A DNA stretch of 64,000 nt from CAYLLD01 sp964425135 (lineage in GTDB: Bacteria > Pseudomonadota > Alphaproteobacteria > Rhodobacterales > Rhodobacteraceae): contig CAYRKW010000007.1 of the NCBI GenBank assembly GCA_964425135.1, positions 1 through 64,000 of the forward strand. The letters are read 5' to 3'. The position numbers were made by a program, and so were the translations under genes. The notes below the pieces were generated by a model. The model worked only from the letters and a program-made list of their open reading frames with translations, made no database searches and was not told the DNA's origin. How positions within the stretch are numbered: the first letter of the stretch is position 1; every line of letters begins with the position of its first letter. Positions 27,625 through 37,135 of this stretch are shown one piece after another.

Positions 27625-27895
27625 CTGCGGAACCTCAACGGGTTGTTCCGATCCAGCGCTGGGTTGCTGATTAGAGGTTTTGATTTCGGCGCTGAGTGCG
27701 GCCTGTGCCAATTCTGGAGGTGTGTCCAGATGGGCAAGTCTGCTGCGCAGTGATCTGAGGTGTCATAGGCGCGGGCGTAGGCTCATTCACGTAGCGCCTT
27801 TTGGATGAACCTCTCGGCTTTTCTATTGGTCTGGGGTATGTCGGATTTGGTGCGGATGTGGCGCAACGCAGATATAAACGCATTCTTGGCCAAAG

Positions 27896-27970
<75 letters not shown>

Positions 27971-28061
27971 GCGCCTTTCGGGCCTGCGTTTTAGCGCAAT
28001 TCAAGTGATTTACAAGCCCTAACTGGACGTGCTCGTGCGTCGTGATATACATGCGCTTGCA

Positions 28062-28214
28062 ATGACCAAAGCCGGGAAAAAAGAGCGGCAAACGCCACCC
28101 AAAAAGCGGGCAGATCGCGCGCAGGCGATGAAACAAGCGCTGCGCGAGAATCTGCACCGTCGCAAGGCTCAGGCCCGATTGCGCAACGAGGCAAAGGACG
28201 AGGGAGACGCCTAG
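28062..28214 (+). CDS. Small basic protein preceding murA
   Basis: This 50-residue, very basic protein (TKAGKKERQTPPKKRADRAQ ... ENLHRRKAQARL) has no signal peptide. I recall similar short Lys/Arg-rich proteins before murA in roseobacters, but cannot verify this here. No ribosome site is evident before ATG 28062; a GTG at 28029 is in frame but would add an unlikely N-terminus. Function unknown; RNA or DNA contact is a guess from charge alone. Confidence 0.6.
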   Translation: MTKAGKKERQTPPKKRADRAQAMKQALRENLHRRKAQARLRNEAKDEGDA

Positions 28215-28242
28215 GGCGCCCTTGATTTGAGAAGGCAGGACA

Positions 28243-29508
28243 ATGGATTCGATTATCGTCAAGGGTAACGGCCAGTTGAACGGACAAATTCCGATCGCGG
28301 GCGCAAAAAACGCGTGTTTGAAGCATATGGTCATCTCGCTGTTGTCGGATGAGCCGCTGACGTTGACCAATGTGCCGCGCCTGTCGGATATTGCGACGCT
28401 CACCAGTCTTCTGAAATCGCTGGGTTGCGAGGTGGCGAGCCTTCAGGATGGGAAGGTGCTTGTTCTGGGCGCGGAGACCATCACCAATCACACGGCGCAT
28501 TACGATATCGTGCGCAAGATGCGGGCGTCGTTCAACGTGCTGGGGCCGATCTTGGCGCGGGAGCATCATGCGATTGTCTCGCTGCCGGGGGGATGTGCGA
28601 TTGGGGCGCGGCCAGTCGATTTGCATCTGATGGCATTGGAGGCGATGGGGGCTGACTTGGATTTGCGCGATGGATATGTGCATGCGAAGGCCAAGGGCGG
28701 GCTGAAAGGCGGGCAGATCGAGTTTCCATTTGTCTCTGTCGGGGCGACGGAAAATGCGCTGACGGCGGCGACGCTGGCCAAAGGCACGACGGTGATCAAG
28801 AACGCGGCGCGCGAGCCGGAAATTGTGGATATGTGCGCCTGTCTGACGGCTATGGGCGCCCGGATTGACGGTGCGGGGACTTCGACCTTGACCATTGAAG
28901 GTGTGGACCGGTTACACGGGGCGACCCATCGGGTTGTGGCTGACAGGATCGAGCTTGGCACCTTCATGCTGGCCCCTGCGATTGCGGGAGGCGAGGTTGA
29001 GCTTGTTGGCGGGAGACGTGATCTGCTGGGTGCCTTTTGTGATAAGCTGGAAGACGCGGGCGTCGATATTAAAGAAACAAATCAGAGCCTTATCGTATCG
29101 CAAAAGAAAGGCCGTGTGAAAGCGACCGATGTGACAACGCAACCTTTCCCCGGATTTCCGACAGATTTGCAAGCGCAGATGATGGCGCTTTTATGCACGG
29201 CGGATGGAGTGTCTCAGCTTGAGGAAACGATCTTTGAGAACCGCTTTATGCATGCGCCGGAATTGATGCGGATGGGGGCGTCGATTGAGGTCTCGGGCGG
29301 GTCGGCGACGGTCACCGGAGTTGAAAAGCTAAAGGGCGCGCCGGTGATGGCGACGGATTTGCGGGCCTCTGTGTCTTTGATCCTTGCGGGTCTGGCGGCG
29401 GAGGGCGAGACCCGGGTTGGGCGGGTCTATCACCTTGATCGCGGCTACGAGAAAATCGAGGAGAAGCTGGGCGCTGTGGGCGCGATAATCGAACGGGTGA
29501 CAGACTAG
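28243..29508 (+). CDS. murA: UDP-N-acetylglucosamine 1-carboxyvinyltransferase
   Basis: MurA catalyses the first committed step of peptidoglycan synthesis, transferring enolpyruvate from PEP to UDP-GlcNAc in the cytoplasm. The 421 residues include the N-terminal GNGQLNGQIPIAGAKNACL with the substrate-binding Lys/Asn, and the catalytic loop SLPGGCAIGARPVDLH with the Cys that fosfomycin modifies. It is followed without a gap by the DUF2948 gene (TAG then ATG). Confidence 0.98.
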   Translation: MDSIIVKGNGQLNGQIPIAGAKNACLKHMVISLLSDEPLTLTNVPRLSDIATLTSLLKSLGCEVASLQDGKVLVLGAETITNHTAHYDIVRKMRASFNVLGPILAREHHAIVSLPGGCAIGARPVDLHLMALEAMGADLDLRDGYVHAKAKGGLKGGQIEFPFVSVGATENALTAATLAKGTTVIKNAAREPEIVDMCACLTAMGARIDGAGTSTLTIEGVDRLHGATHRVVADRIELGTFMLAPAIAGGEVELVGGRRDLLGAFCDKLEDAGVDIKETNQSLIVSQKKGRVKATDVTTQPFPGFPTDLQAQMMALLCTADGVSQLEETIFENRFMHAPELMRMGASIEVSGGSATVTGVEKLKGAPVMATDLRASVSLILAGLAAEGETRVGRVYHLDRGYEKIEEKLGAVGAIIERVTD

Positions 29509-29988
29509 ATGGCCGAAGATGCACGGTTTGAGGATGGCGACGAGCGCCCCCTGCGGTTGATTGCACAAGGGTCGGATGATGTCGAGGTTTTGGCAACGCT
29601 CTGCCAGGATGCTGTCGCGCAAACCTCTGAAATTCTTTATGAAAGACGCAAGCGGCGGTTCACCATGTTGCTCAATCGCTTTCGTTGGGAGGATCGGGAT
29701 AACGCGCATTCCGGTGGGCGGCCCTTTGAGCGGGTACAGTCGCTATTGATTATTGACGATGTTCTCAAAGTACTGACGCAAGACATTGATCCCAACGATC
29801 CCGATTTGGTTCTATCGCTCATCGGAATTTCGTTTGAGCCAAGTGATGATCCGGCGGGGCGGATTGTTTTGACGTTCTCGGGCGATGGGGCTTTGGCGCT
29901 GGATGTAGATTGTGTGGAGATGCAATTGAAGGACGTCTCGCGCCCCTATGTCGCTCGGGCCAAGGCCGCGCCGCGCCATCCTGAATGA
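29509..29988 (+). CDS. DUF2948 family protein
   Basis: The 159-residue soluble protein begins directly after the murA stop. It has the family pattern DARFEDGDERPLRLIAQGSDD, RFRWED and a conserved LSLIGISFEPSDDPAGRIVLTFSGDGAL. DUF2948 proteins are conserved in alphaproteobacteria in this murA-hisD locus. Function is not known. The gene is followed by an iteron array and a copy of the composite repeat. Confidence 0.9.
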   Translation: MAEDARFEDGDERPLRLIAQGSDDVEVLATLCQDAVAQTSEILYERRKRRFTMLLNRFRWEDRDNAHSGGRPFERVQSLLIIDDVLKVLTQDIDPNDPDLVLSLIGISFEPSDDPAGRIVLTFSGDGALALDVDCVEMQLKDVSRPYVARAKAAPRHPE

Positions 29989-30000
29989 CCTGAAATCGCC

Positions 30001-30052
30001 ATACACAACCCATGCACAATCGATGCACAAACCATGCACAGTCTGATGCACG
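30001..30052 (+). repeat. ATGCACA iteron array, copy 1
   Basis: Seven-base units (ATACACA, then ATGCACA three times, then ATGCACG) start at 30001, 30012, 30023, 30034 and 30046, that is 11, 11, 11 and 12 bases apart. Copy 3 near 60.7 kb has the same spacing series, and copy 2 near 50.35 kb lacks only the last unit. The array begins 13 bases after the DUF2948 gene stop. The near-helical spacing suggests binding on one DNA face; function unknown. Confidence 0.75.
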
Positions 30053-30070
30053 CTTGACCAATTTAGCGGT

Positions 30071-30162
30071 GCCGCGCTGGCGCGCGGCGCGATTATAGTT
30101 GCGCTTGCGCAGCGCGGTGCGGTCGCTGCCGCGACGGGCGAGTACTTTTGGAAATGCGAAAA
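30071..30162 (+). repeat. Composite hairpin/GAGTATTT intergenic repeat, copy C
   Basis: GCCGCGC (30071-30077), loop TGGC, GCGCGGC (30082-30088) form a perfect stem. TTGCGCTTGCGC follows, then after a second GC-rich stretch GGGCGAGTACTTTTGGAAATGCGAAA. It lies right behind iteron copy 1. The TGGC loop and TTGCGCTTGCGC are shared exactly with copy D. Confidence 0.72.
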
Positions 30163-30254
30163 TTATCTGCGCGCGCGTTTTGGAGTTTTGTAATTGCATG
30201 TTGGAGTGGCGTTGGTTTTTGGGTAGGGAGGACGCGGCTTTTCACTGAATATTA

Positions 30255-31583
30255 ATGGGTTTGCCAATGCCGCTGCATCTTGACACTGGATCCGATGATT
30301 TTGAGGCGCAGTTTGCTGCGCTTTTGGGGGCGAAGCGTGAGGCGGATGTTACTGTCGATGATGCGGTGCGCGAGATCGTTTCGGATGTGGCGGCGCGCGG
30401 GGATGTGGCGCTGGTTGAGTATACCAAGCAGTTTGATCGGCTTGATCTTGAGGACATTGGTTTTGCTTTTTCGGAAGATGAGATTGAGGCGCAGATTAGG
30501 TTGACGGATGGGGCCGCGCGCGAGGCGCTTGATCTGGCGGCGGCACGCATTCGGGCCTATCATGAGAGGCAAAAGCCGCAAGACGCACTTTGGACCGATG
30601 AGATCGGGGCGCAGCTTGGCTGGCGTTGGTCTGCGGTGGGCGCCGCTGGGCTTTATGTGCCGGGCGGGATTGCGACCTATCCCAGTTCGGTGTTGATGAA
30701 TGCCATTCCGGCGCAGGTTGCAGGTGTCGAGCGGTTGGTGATGGTCACGCCCACGCCCGATGGGGCGATCAATCCATTGGTTCTCTATGCTGCCAAGCTG
30801 TCGGGAATTTCGGAGATTTATCGGATTGGCGGGGCACAGGCGGTGGCGGCGCTGGCCTATGGGACGCAGACGATTGCGCCGGTTGATAAGATCACCGGGC
30901 CGGGCAATGCCTATGTTGCAACTGCCAAGCGGCAGGTCTTCGGGCGCGTTGGCATTGATATGATTGCCGGACCGTCGGAGGTGTTGGTTATTGCCGATGC
31001 TGAAAATAGTCCCGATTGGATCGCGGTGGATCTCTTAAGTCAGGCCGAGCATGATGAGAGTGCGCAATCTATACTCATTACTGATGATGCCGGTTTTGCG
31101 CGCAAAGTTGCAGCTGCGGTTGAGGCGCGGCTGGAGACGCTGGAGCGGCGGGCGATTGCGGGGGCATCCTGGCGCGATTATGGCGCGACGATTGTGGTGC
31201 GTGATATCGATGAGGCGGTGGCGCTGTCGGATCGGATCGCGCCGGAGCATTTGGAAATTTGCACAGCGGATGCGGATCGGGTGGCCGGTCGCATCAGGCA
31301 TGCGGGCGCGATTTTCATCGGGGCGTGGACGCCAGAAGCCATTGGCGATTATATTGGCGGGCCCAATCACGTGCTGCCGACCGCGCGCTCGGCGCGGTTC
31401 TCATCAGGGCTTTCGGTGCTTGATTTCATGAAACGGACAACGCTTTCGAAAATGACGCCAGAGGCGCTGGGCGCGATTGGTGCGCAGGCGGAGACACTGG
31501 CCAAATCGGAAAGTTTGGAGGCGCATGGGTTGTCGGTGCGGCTTCGGCTTGATCAGCTCAATCGTGGAGGCGGGGATGTCTGA
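30255..31583 (+). CDS. hisD: Histidinol dehydrogenase
   Basis: HisD performs the last two oxidations of histidine synthesis, histidinol to histidine with 2 NAD+ and a zinc ion. Family marks are PGGIATYPSSVLMNAIPAQVAGV, ITGPGNAYVATAKR, DMIAGPSEVLVIAD, AEHDESAQ and GGPNHVLPT; zinc and catalytic Glu/His residues are in these motifs. The length is 442 residues from ATG 30255. ATG 30267 (MPLHLD) is equally plausible, and neither has a good ribosome site. It overlaps the UPF0262 gene by 8 bases. Confidence 0.96.
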   Translation: MGLPMPLHLDTGSDDFEAQFAALLGAKREADVTVDDAVREIVSDVAARGDVALVEYTKQFDRLDLEDIGFAFSEDEIEAQIRLTDGAAREALDLAAARIRAYHERQKPQDALWTDEIGAQLGWRWSAVGAAGLYVPGGIATYPSSVLMNAIPAQVAGVERLVMVTPTPDGAINPLVLYAAKLSGISEIYRIGGAQAVAALAYGTQTIAPVDKITGPGNAYVATAKRQVFGRVGIDMIAGPSEVLVIADAENSPDWIAVDLLSQAEHDESAQSILITDDAGFARKVAAAVEARLETLERRAIAGASWRDYGATIVVRDIDEAVALSDRIAPEHLEICTADADRVAGRIRHAGAIFIGAWTPEAIGDYIGGPNHVLPTARSARFSSGLSVLDFMKRTTLSKMTPEALGAIGAQAETLAKSESLEAHGLSVRLRLDQLNRGGGDV

Positions 31584-32055
31584 TCCCAACCGACTGGTCC
31601 AAATTGAGCTCGACGATAGCGGGTTGCCTGCGCCGACGCCTGAGATTGAGCAAGAGCGCAAGGTCGCAATTTTCGATCTTCTGGAGGCCAATCACTTTGC
31701 CATTAATGATGAGCGCGCGCCACACGGTCCGTATTCGCTTCATCTATCGATTGCCGAGCGGCGGCTGGTGTTTGATCTGAAAACCAAAGGTGGCGAGGTA
31801 GCGGGGGCGTTTCATCTGTCGCTTACCCCGTTTCGCGACGTGGTGCGCGACTATTTCCAGATATGTAAAAGCTATTTTGATGCCGTCAAATCGCTGCCGG
31901 CCGCGCAAATCGAGGCGATTGATATGGGGCGACGCGGCATTCACAATCAGGGCGCGGAGCTGCTGCGTGAGCGGCTGGACGGCAAGGTTACAATCGATGA
32001 TGGTACAGCGCGGCGGCTTTTCACGCTGATCTGCGTGTTGCATTTCAAGGGCTGA
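31576..32055 (+). CDS. UPF0262 family protein
   Basis: This 159-residue soluble protein is conserved in alphaproteobacteria next to hisD. Family patterns include RLVQIELDD near the start, PHGPYSLHLSIAERRLVFDL, LTPFRDVVRDYFQICKSYFDAV and IDMGRRGIHNQGAELLRERL. The ATG at 31576 overlaps hisD by 8 bases with GGAGGCGGG ahead of it. Function unknown. Confidence 0.93.
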   Translation: MSDPNRLVQIELDDSGLPAPTPEIEQERKVAIFDLLEANHFAINDERAPHGPYSLHLSIAERRLVFDLKTKGGEVAGAFHLSLTPFRDVVRDYFQICKSYFDAVKSLPAAQIEAIDMGRRGIHNQGAELLRERLDGKVTIDDGTARRLFTLICVLHFKG

Positions 32056-32061
32056 TTTGAG

Positions 32062-32523
32062 TTGGCCGCACAGAACCCGACATCTGTTCTGTTTTGCTGC
32101 GATTTTAACTCTGTGCGCTCGCCCATGGGGGAGGGAGTGCTGAAAAAGCTGCATGGAGCCTCGATTTATGTGCAATCGGCAGGGGTGCGCACAGATCGCG
32201 ATATCGATGGGTTTGCAATATCGGTGTGTGAGGAAATAGGCGTGCCTCTCTCGCGCCACCGGACCCGTTCGTTTGACGATATGGAAGAATGGGGGGATCA
32301 GATTTCGGGCTATGAGTTGATTATCGCTATGACACCGGCGGCGCAGCGCAAGGCATTGGAATATACGCGTTATTTTGCGTTGGATGTGGAGTATTGGCCG
32401 GTGATGGACCCGACAGGATTTGGCGATGATCGGGAGGCGCGGTTGACGCTCTTTCGATCCGTGCGCGATGAGATTGTGGGACGGATCACGGAGCGTTTTG
32501 GGGTGGGGAGGCCTTTCGATTAA
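32062..32523 (+). CDS. Low-molecular-weight phosphatase family protein
   Basis: The product has 153 residues from a TTG start. The phosphate loop CDFNSVRS fits C-x5-R of low-molecular-weight tyrosine phosphatases and arsenate reductases, placed after the first strand SVLFCC. A late PVMDPTGF gives the Asp-Pro general acid. The usual 12-residue loop has Asp-Phe in place of Xxx-Gly, typical of the clade found in this hisD locus. Substrate unknown. In related genomes infA commonly follows; here it does not. Confidence 0.88.
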   Translation: MAAQNPTSVLFCCDFNSVRSPMGEGVLKKLHGASIYVQSAGVRTDRDIDGFAISVCEEIGVPLSRHRTRSFDDMEEWGDQISGYELIIAMTPAAQRKALEYTRYFALDVEYWPVMDPTGFGDDREARLTLFRSVRDEIVGRITERFGVGRPFD

Positions 32524-32603
32524 CCACCGGCCATTCTTGCGCCGGCGGATTTACCAAATGATAACAATCGGGCGTTAGGGATTTTAGGGTTATCGCCTGA
32601 GGT

Positions 32604-34487
32604 GTGTTCCGCGTGGAATTAATTGAGCTTGTTCCTGTTTTTCTGCTGGTGGCAGGTGGCGCCTTTTGGGCAGGTCTTTGGGCCGCAAAACTATCCCATA
32701 AAGTTGAACATCCAGCCGATGTCGCCATTTCCGAAGACAATGAAACGTTGCGCATGCAGCTTCAGGATGCGCTTGAGAATATTGAGGACGGATTTGTCCT
32801 TTACGATGCGCAAGACCGTTTGGTGATGTGCAACAATGCGTATCGCGCGCAACTGGGTGCTCATGCGCATTTGCTGCGTGTGGGGTCAAGTTATTTCGAG
32901 CATACTTTGGAGTTTGCCAAGACCGGCACCATTCCCGGCATTGAAGGCAAAGAAGAAGAATTTGTCAATAATATCATAGCGCAACGCTATAGTTCAGCGG
33001 GAATTGAAAAGACGTTTCAGCGCCATGATGGGCATTGGATACGGCAGCGCGACAAGCGGACAGTGGCTGGCAATATCGTCGGCATTCGCACGGATATCAC
33101 CGAGTTGAAAAAGCGCGAGCAAGATCTGGAACAGGCCAATCAGGAGGTGATCTATCACGCTTCTCATGATGCGCTGACCGGTGTTGCCAACCGCAGCTAT
33201 TTCTCGCAGCGGGTAAAGGCGGCGCTTGAAAAGGCGCGCAGCACGCATGGTAATGTTGGGTTGCTGCACATCGATTTGGATAAATTCAAAGCGGTTAATG
33301 ATACGTTTGGACATGCTGCGGGCGATGCAGTGCTCAGCCATGCGGCGCAAATATTGCAAGGCGAGACGCGGCGCGAAGATTTGGTGAGCCGCGTTGGTGG
33401 TGATGAGTTTGTCATTTTGTGTCCTGAGATCAATGACTTCGAGATACTCACGCGGCTTGGAGAGCGGATTATTGAGCGTTTGAGTCAGCCATTCATGTGG
33501 CAAGATTGTGCATTGGAGGTGAGCGCGAGCGTGGGCTGCGCGCTCTCAGCGCGCGGGCAGTTGGATGTGCAGGGGCTTATGCACAACGCGGATATCGCGC
33601 TTTATGACGTCAAAAACTCTGGCCGTAACGGCGTTCAGATGTTTGATGAAAAGCTTGCGGCGATCCATTTGGACACGCAAAAACTGGAGCGTGAACTGAT
33701 GTCCGCGCTCGACCACGATCAGATTATTCCGTTCCTGCAACCGATTGTTAATCTCGATACCAATGAATGTATCGGGGCCGAAATTCTTACGCGTTGGCAC
33801 CATCCCGAACGGGGTGTTCTGCTGCCCGGCGTGTTTTTTGAAGCTGCGGAAAAGCTGGGTGTTATGGCAAAGATCGACGAGATCAGCTTGCACTCTGCCT
33901 TTGATACGCTTGAGCGGCTGAAAGCCCTTGGGGTCGATTTGCCAAAAATAGCAATCAATGTTTGCGCGTCGACCCTAACGGCACATAAGTTCATTGATCG
34001 GCTGAAATGGGAGCTTGAGGGACGCTCGATTGATCCAAATCGGCTGGTCGTAGAAATTCTCGAAACTACGTTTTTTGCCGATGGCGGGAGCGAAGCAGCG
34101 GAGCAAATTTCGCGGCTTTCCGAGCTTGGCGTCCATGTTGTGCTGGACGATTTCGGGGTCGGCTATGCCGGGCTGTCGCATCTTGCGCAACTGCAAATTG
34201 ACGGGGTGAAACTGGATCGATCCTTGCTGCGCAAATTGCCCGATGATGCAGCCAGCAAATCCATCGTGGTCGCGGTCGCGGAGCTTTGTCGAGAGCTTGG
34301 TCTTTTTGTCAGCTCTGAAGGGATCGAATCTAACGAGCAAATCGAGTTTCTGCGCTCAATCTCTTGTCCTGTGGCACAAGGATTTGGCATTGCGCGCCCG
34401 ATGCCAATCGCCGATTTTGCGCAATGGATGCAAAGCGGCGAGACCATGCAATTCCACGACAGCCTGCTTCAGCAATCGCATGGCTAA
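32604..34487 (+). CDS. Membrane PAS-GGDEF-EAL cyclic-di-GMP enzyme
   Basis: The 627-residue protein starts at GTG 32604. It has one N-terminal transmembrane helix (ELVPVFLLVAGGAFWAGLW), a PAS-like domain (about 55-170), a GGDEF domain with an intact RVGGDEF (about 267), and an EAL domain. The EAL motif reads EIL (GAEILTRWHHPERG). Asn of AINVCAS, Glu of EILETTF, DDFGVGY, KLDRSLL and SEGIES are all present, so both cyclase and phosphodiesterase activity are possible. It probably tunes motility or attachment at the membrane. Confidence 0.93.
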   Translation: MFRVELIELVPVFLLVAGGAFWAGLWAAKLSHKVEHPADVAISEDNETLRMQLQDALENIEDGFVLYDAQDRLVMCNNAYRAQLGAHAHLLRVGSSYFEHTLEFAKTGTIPGIEGKEEEFVNNIIAQRYSSAGIEKTFQRHDGHWIRQRDKRTVAGNIVGIRTDITELKKREQDLEQANQEVIYHASHDALTGVANRSYFSQRVKAALEKARSTHGNVGLLHIDLDKFKAVNDTFGHAAGDAVLSHAAQILQGETRREDLVSRVGGDEFVILCPEINDFEILTRLGERIIERLSQPFMWQDCALEVSASVGCALSARGQLDVQGLMHNADIALYDVKNSGRNGVQMFDEKLAAIHLDTQKLERELMSALDHDQIIPFLQPIVNLDTNECIGAEILTRWHHPERGVLLPGVFFEAAEKLGVMAKIDEISLHSAFDTLERLKALGVDLPKIAINVCASTLTAHKFIDRLKWELEGRSIDPNRLVVEILETTFFADGGSEAAEQISRLSELGVHVVLDDFGVGYAGLSHLAQLQIDGVKLDRSLLRKLPDDAASKSIVVAVAELCRELGLFVSSEGIESNEQIEFLRSISCPVAQGFGIARPMPIADFAQWMQSGETMQFHDSLLQQSHG

Positions 34488-34778
34488 ATCGGTGTCGATT
34501 GTCAGCGCGTCTCGATAACTGATCACATAGACGACTTCCGCTGCATGAATATGCGGCGCGATCTCTCGGACACCAGCTGTTTTCTGACGGTCTGGTTCTA
34601 ATCTCGTGCGATAATTCGCGAACTGATCTCTCAGGTTAAACATGGTGTAAAGTTCTGTGTGACCGTTCGGGACTTATCAAGACAAATCTGTACAACAATT
34701 TTCCGCATCCCGTCTTGTGGGCGCAGTCGCTTTCGAGCTATGCGAACGAATTGCCACTTTCACACCATGGGAGGTCTG

Positions 34779-36017
34779 ATGTCGAAGTCGCCGCGCAAAC
34801 CTGCCCTTTGGTTCGCCGTGTTCGTCGTTTTTATTGACGCTCTGGGCATGTCGATTATCATCCCGATCATGCCTGACCTGCTTGAAGAGCTGTCGGGTCG
34901 GCCGGTGAGCGAAACAGCCGTTATCGGCGGATTTCTCACCGCGATCTATGCGATCAACCAGTTCCTTTTCGGCCCGATCATCGGTGCGTTATCCGACAGG
35001 TTTGGGCGTAAGCCGTTGATCCTGATTGCGCTGGCAGCGCTGACGGTGGATTACATCCTCATGGCGATGTCATGGGCGGTTTGGGTGCTATTTGTCGGGC
35101 GGTTTATCGCTGGCCTTGCAGGCGCATCCTATACAGTTGCCGCCGCCTATATTGTTGATATTTCGGATAAATCCAAACGCTCGGCCAATCTGGGCCTTAT
35201 CGGCGCGGCCTTCGGTCTCGGGTTTGTCATCGGTCCTGCGATTGGCGGAATTACCGCAGAGCTTGGTACGCGCGCGCCGCTTTGGTTCGCGGCTGGTTTG
35301 TGTTTCATAGGCGTAACGTTCGGACTGTTTGCCATGCCTGAATCCCTGTCGGACGAGAACAAACGCAGCTTTTCGCTCAAGGGCGCGAACCCGTTTTCCT
35401 CACTCAGACGCGCGTTTTCAATGCGGGGGCTGCAAGCGTTTCTGGCCACGCTCTTCCTGATCTCGCTCGCCGATTGGACCTATCCGGCAATCTGGGCCTA
35501 TTGGGGCAAGGAGACGTTCGGCTGGGGGTCGCGCGAGATTGCCTTCACACTGACGACCTACGGTGTGCTCACCGCCTTGGTACAGGGCGGGTTAATCCGT
35601 GTGGTCATCAGATACTTAGGCGAGCCACGCACCATTTGGTTCGGTCTGTTCGCAGCCATCGTGGCGTTCATCGGATTTGCATGGGCGCACGAGGGTTGGA
35701 TGGTGTTTGCGCTGATACCGATTTCCGCCCTGTCCCATGTTGCCGGTGCAGCATTGAGCGGGCAGATGACGCAGACTGTGTCCGACAGCGAGCAGGGCGA
35801 ATTGCAGGGCGTGATTGGATCGGTTCAGGCGGTGACGTCGATCATCTCATCACTTGGCATGACGTGGATTTTCTTTGTACTCGCTAGCCCGGATGCGAGT
35901 ATTTACTTCCCCGGTGGGCCGTTTTTGCTGGCAGCAGTACTGACAATTGTCGCGCTCATCCCGCTCAACATGGGATTAAAGGCGATGCGGGATGCGCCGT
36001 CTCAGGCGTCGGGGTAA
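34779..36017 (+). CDS. MFS transporter, TCR/Tet family
   Basis: This 12-helix major facilitator has 412 residues. It resembles TetA-class efflux pumps: FVVFIDALGMSIIIPIMPDLLEEL at helix 1, GALSDRFGRKPLILIAL for the conserved loop 2-3 motif, and FIAGLAGASYTVAAAYIVDIS. It exchanges a drug or metabolite for protons. The longer frame from 34659 adds a non-family extension; ATG 34779 has GGGAGGT just ahead. Its 3' end overlaps prs, convergently, by 16 bases. The 291 bases before the gene (34488-34778) hold no gene I can support. Confidence 0.92.
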   Translation: MSKSPRKPALWFAVFVVFIDALGMSIIIPIMPDLLEELSGRPVSETAVIGGFLTAIYAINQFLFGPIIGALSDRFGRKPLILIALAALTVDYILMAMSWAVWVLFVGRFIAGLAGASYTVAAAYIVDISDKSKRSANLGLIGAAFGLGFVIGPAIGGITAELGTRAPLWFAAGLCFIGVTFGLFAMPESLSDENKRSFSLKGANPFSSLRRAFSMRGLQAFLATLFLISLADWTYPAIWAYWGKETFGWGSREIAFTLTTYGVLTALVQGGLIRVVIRYLGEPRTIWFGLFAAIVAFIGFAWAHEGWMVFALIPISALSHVAGAALSGQMTQTVSDSEQGELQGVIGSVQAVTSIISSLGMTWIFFVLASPDASIYFPGGPFLLAAVLTIVALIPLNMGLKAMRDAPSQASG

Positions 36018-37021
36018 AAACCTTCGTAGAGCGGGCGTAGAGTTGCATCGTCAAAGAGTGATGAGACAGAGCGGCCGTTGGCGATGTTCAAGGTCGCTTG
36101 CGCCAGAAGCGGGGCGGTCGGTACGAAGCGGATTTTCTTACAGGATTGGACCGCTTTGGTGGCCTCGATGCTATCGGTGACCACCAGTGATTTCATCACC
36201 GATTTGGTGATCCGCTCGCACGCCGGATCGGACAGAACCCCGTGGGAGATATAGGCGTGCACTTCTTTCGCGCCTTGCTCGATCAGTGTCTCAGCGGCTT
36301 TGCATAGCGTGCCTGCTGTGTCGCAAATATCGTCAATGATGATGCAGGTGCGGCCTGTCACATCACCGATGACCGTCATGTCATCGACAACGCCTGGTGC
36401 GCCGCGCCGTTTGTCGACAATCGAGAGCGGCGCCTGAATGCGGGTTGCCAGCTCGCGCGCACGCGCCACGCCGCCGACGTCTGGTGAGACGACCATCAGG
36501 TCTTTCATCTGCTTTTTGAAGTGGTGTTTCACATCGAGCGCGAAGATCGGGGAGGCATAGAGGTTATCGACGGGAATGTCGAAAAAGCCCTGAATTTGCG
36601 CGGCGTGGAGGTCCATCGTCAGGATACGCTCGATCCCGGCTTGGGTCAGCAGGTTTGCGACGAGTTTGGCGGAGATTGGGGTGCGGGCTTTGGTGCGGCG
36701 GTCCTGGCGCGCGTAGCCGAAGTAGGGGATGACTGCGGTGATGCGATTGGCGGACGAGCGGTGGAGCGCATCGGCCATGATCAGGAGTTCCATCAGGTTG
36801 TCATTGGCGGGATTGGAGGTCGGCTGGAAGATAAACATGTCTTCGCCACGGACGTTCTGGAACACTTCGACGAAAATCTCGCCGTCGTTAAAGCGCTCGA
36901 CCCGTGCGTCGATCAATTTGACCTCTTGGCCTGCGTGAAAGCTGATGCGCTTGGCGATGCGCTCGGCCAAGGGTCGGTTGGCATTGCCTGAGATGAGTTT
37001 CGGCTCGATCGTGGCTTTCAT
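36002..37021 (-). CDS. prs: Ribose-phosphate pyrophosphokinase
   Basis: Prs makes PRPP from ribose 5-phosphate and ATP, feeding purine, pyrimidine, His and Trp synthesis. Family marks in the 339 residues are LISGNANRPLAERIA at the start, FNDGEIFVEV, PYFGYARQDRRTKARTPISAKL, TMDLHAAQIQGFF and the PRPP loop CIIIDDICDTAGTL. A longer frame begins at 37117, but ATG 37021 (MKATIEPKLIS) matches the usual alphaproteobacterial start. Confidence 0.97.
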   Translation of the reverse strand: MKATIEPKLISGNANRPLAERIAKRISFHAGQEVKLIDARVERFNDGEIFVEVFQNVRGEDMFIFQPTSNPANDNLMELLIMADALHRSSANRITAVIPYFGYARQDRRTKARTPISAKLVANLLTQAGIERILTMDLHAAQIQGFFDIPVDNLYASPIFALDVKHHFKKQMKDLMVVSPDVGGVARARELATRIQAPLSIVDKRRGAPGVVDDMTVIGDVTGRTCIIIDDICDTAGTLCKAAETLIEQGAKEVHAYISHGVLSDPACERITKSVMKSLVVTDSIEATKAVQSCKKIRFVPTAPLLAQATLNIANGRSVSSLFDDATLRPLYEGFYPDA

Positions 37022-37135
37022 CAAAACGCTCCCAACGCATATCCCTGATGATCGCTCGCATAGCAAACGCGTGGCGGCTTGCAAAGGCCTGCAAAGAGGG
37101 TAATTGTGCGCGCTCATTTATCAGGAGCGTGCGCC

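Noticed and set aside
27625..27895. Searching for a gene in the gap between the ZnuA-like gene and tRNA-Thr
   Set aside because: Only short frames without ribosome sites or family patterns are found; nothing supportable is present.
34356..34643. Minus-strand open frame of 95 codons downstream of the GGDEF/EAL gene
   Set aside because: Its second half overlaps the EAL domain end antisense, no ribosome site or family is visible, and the first half alone is too short to support.
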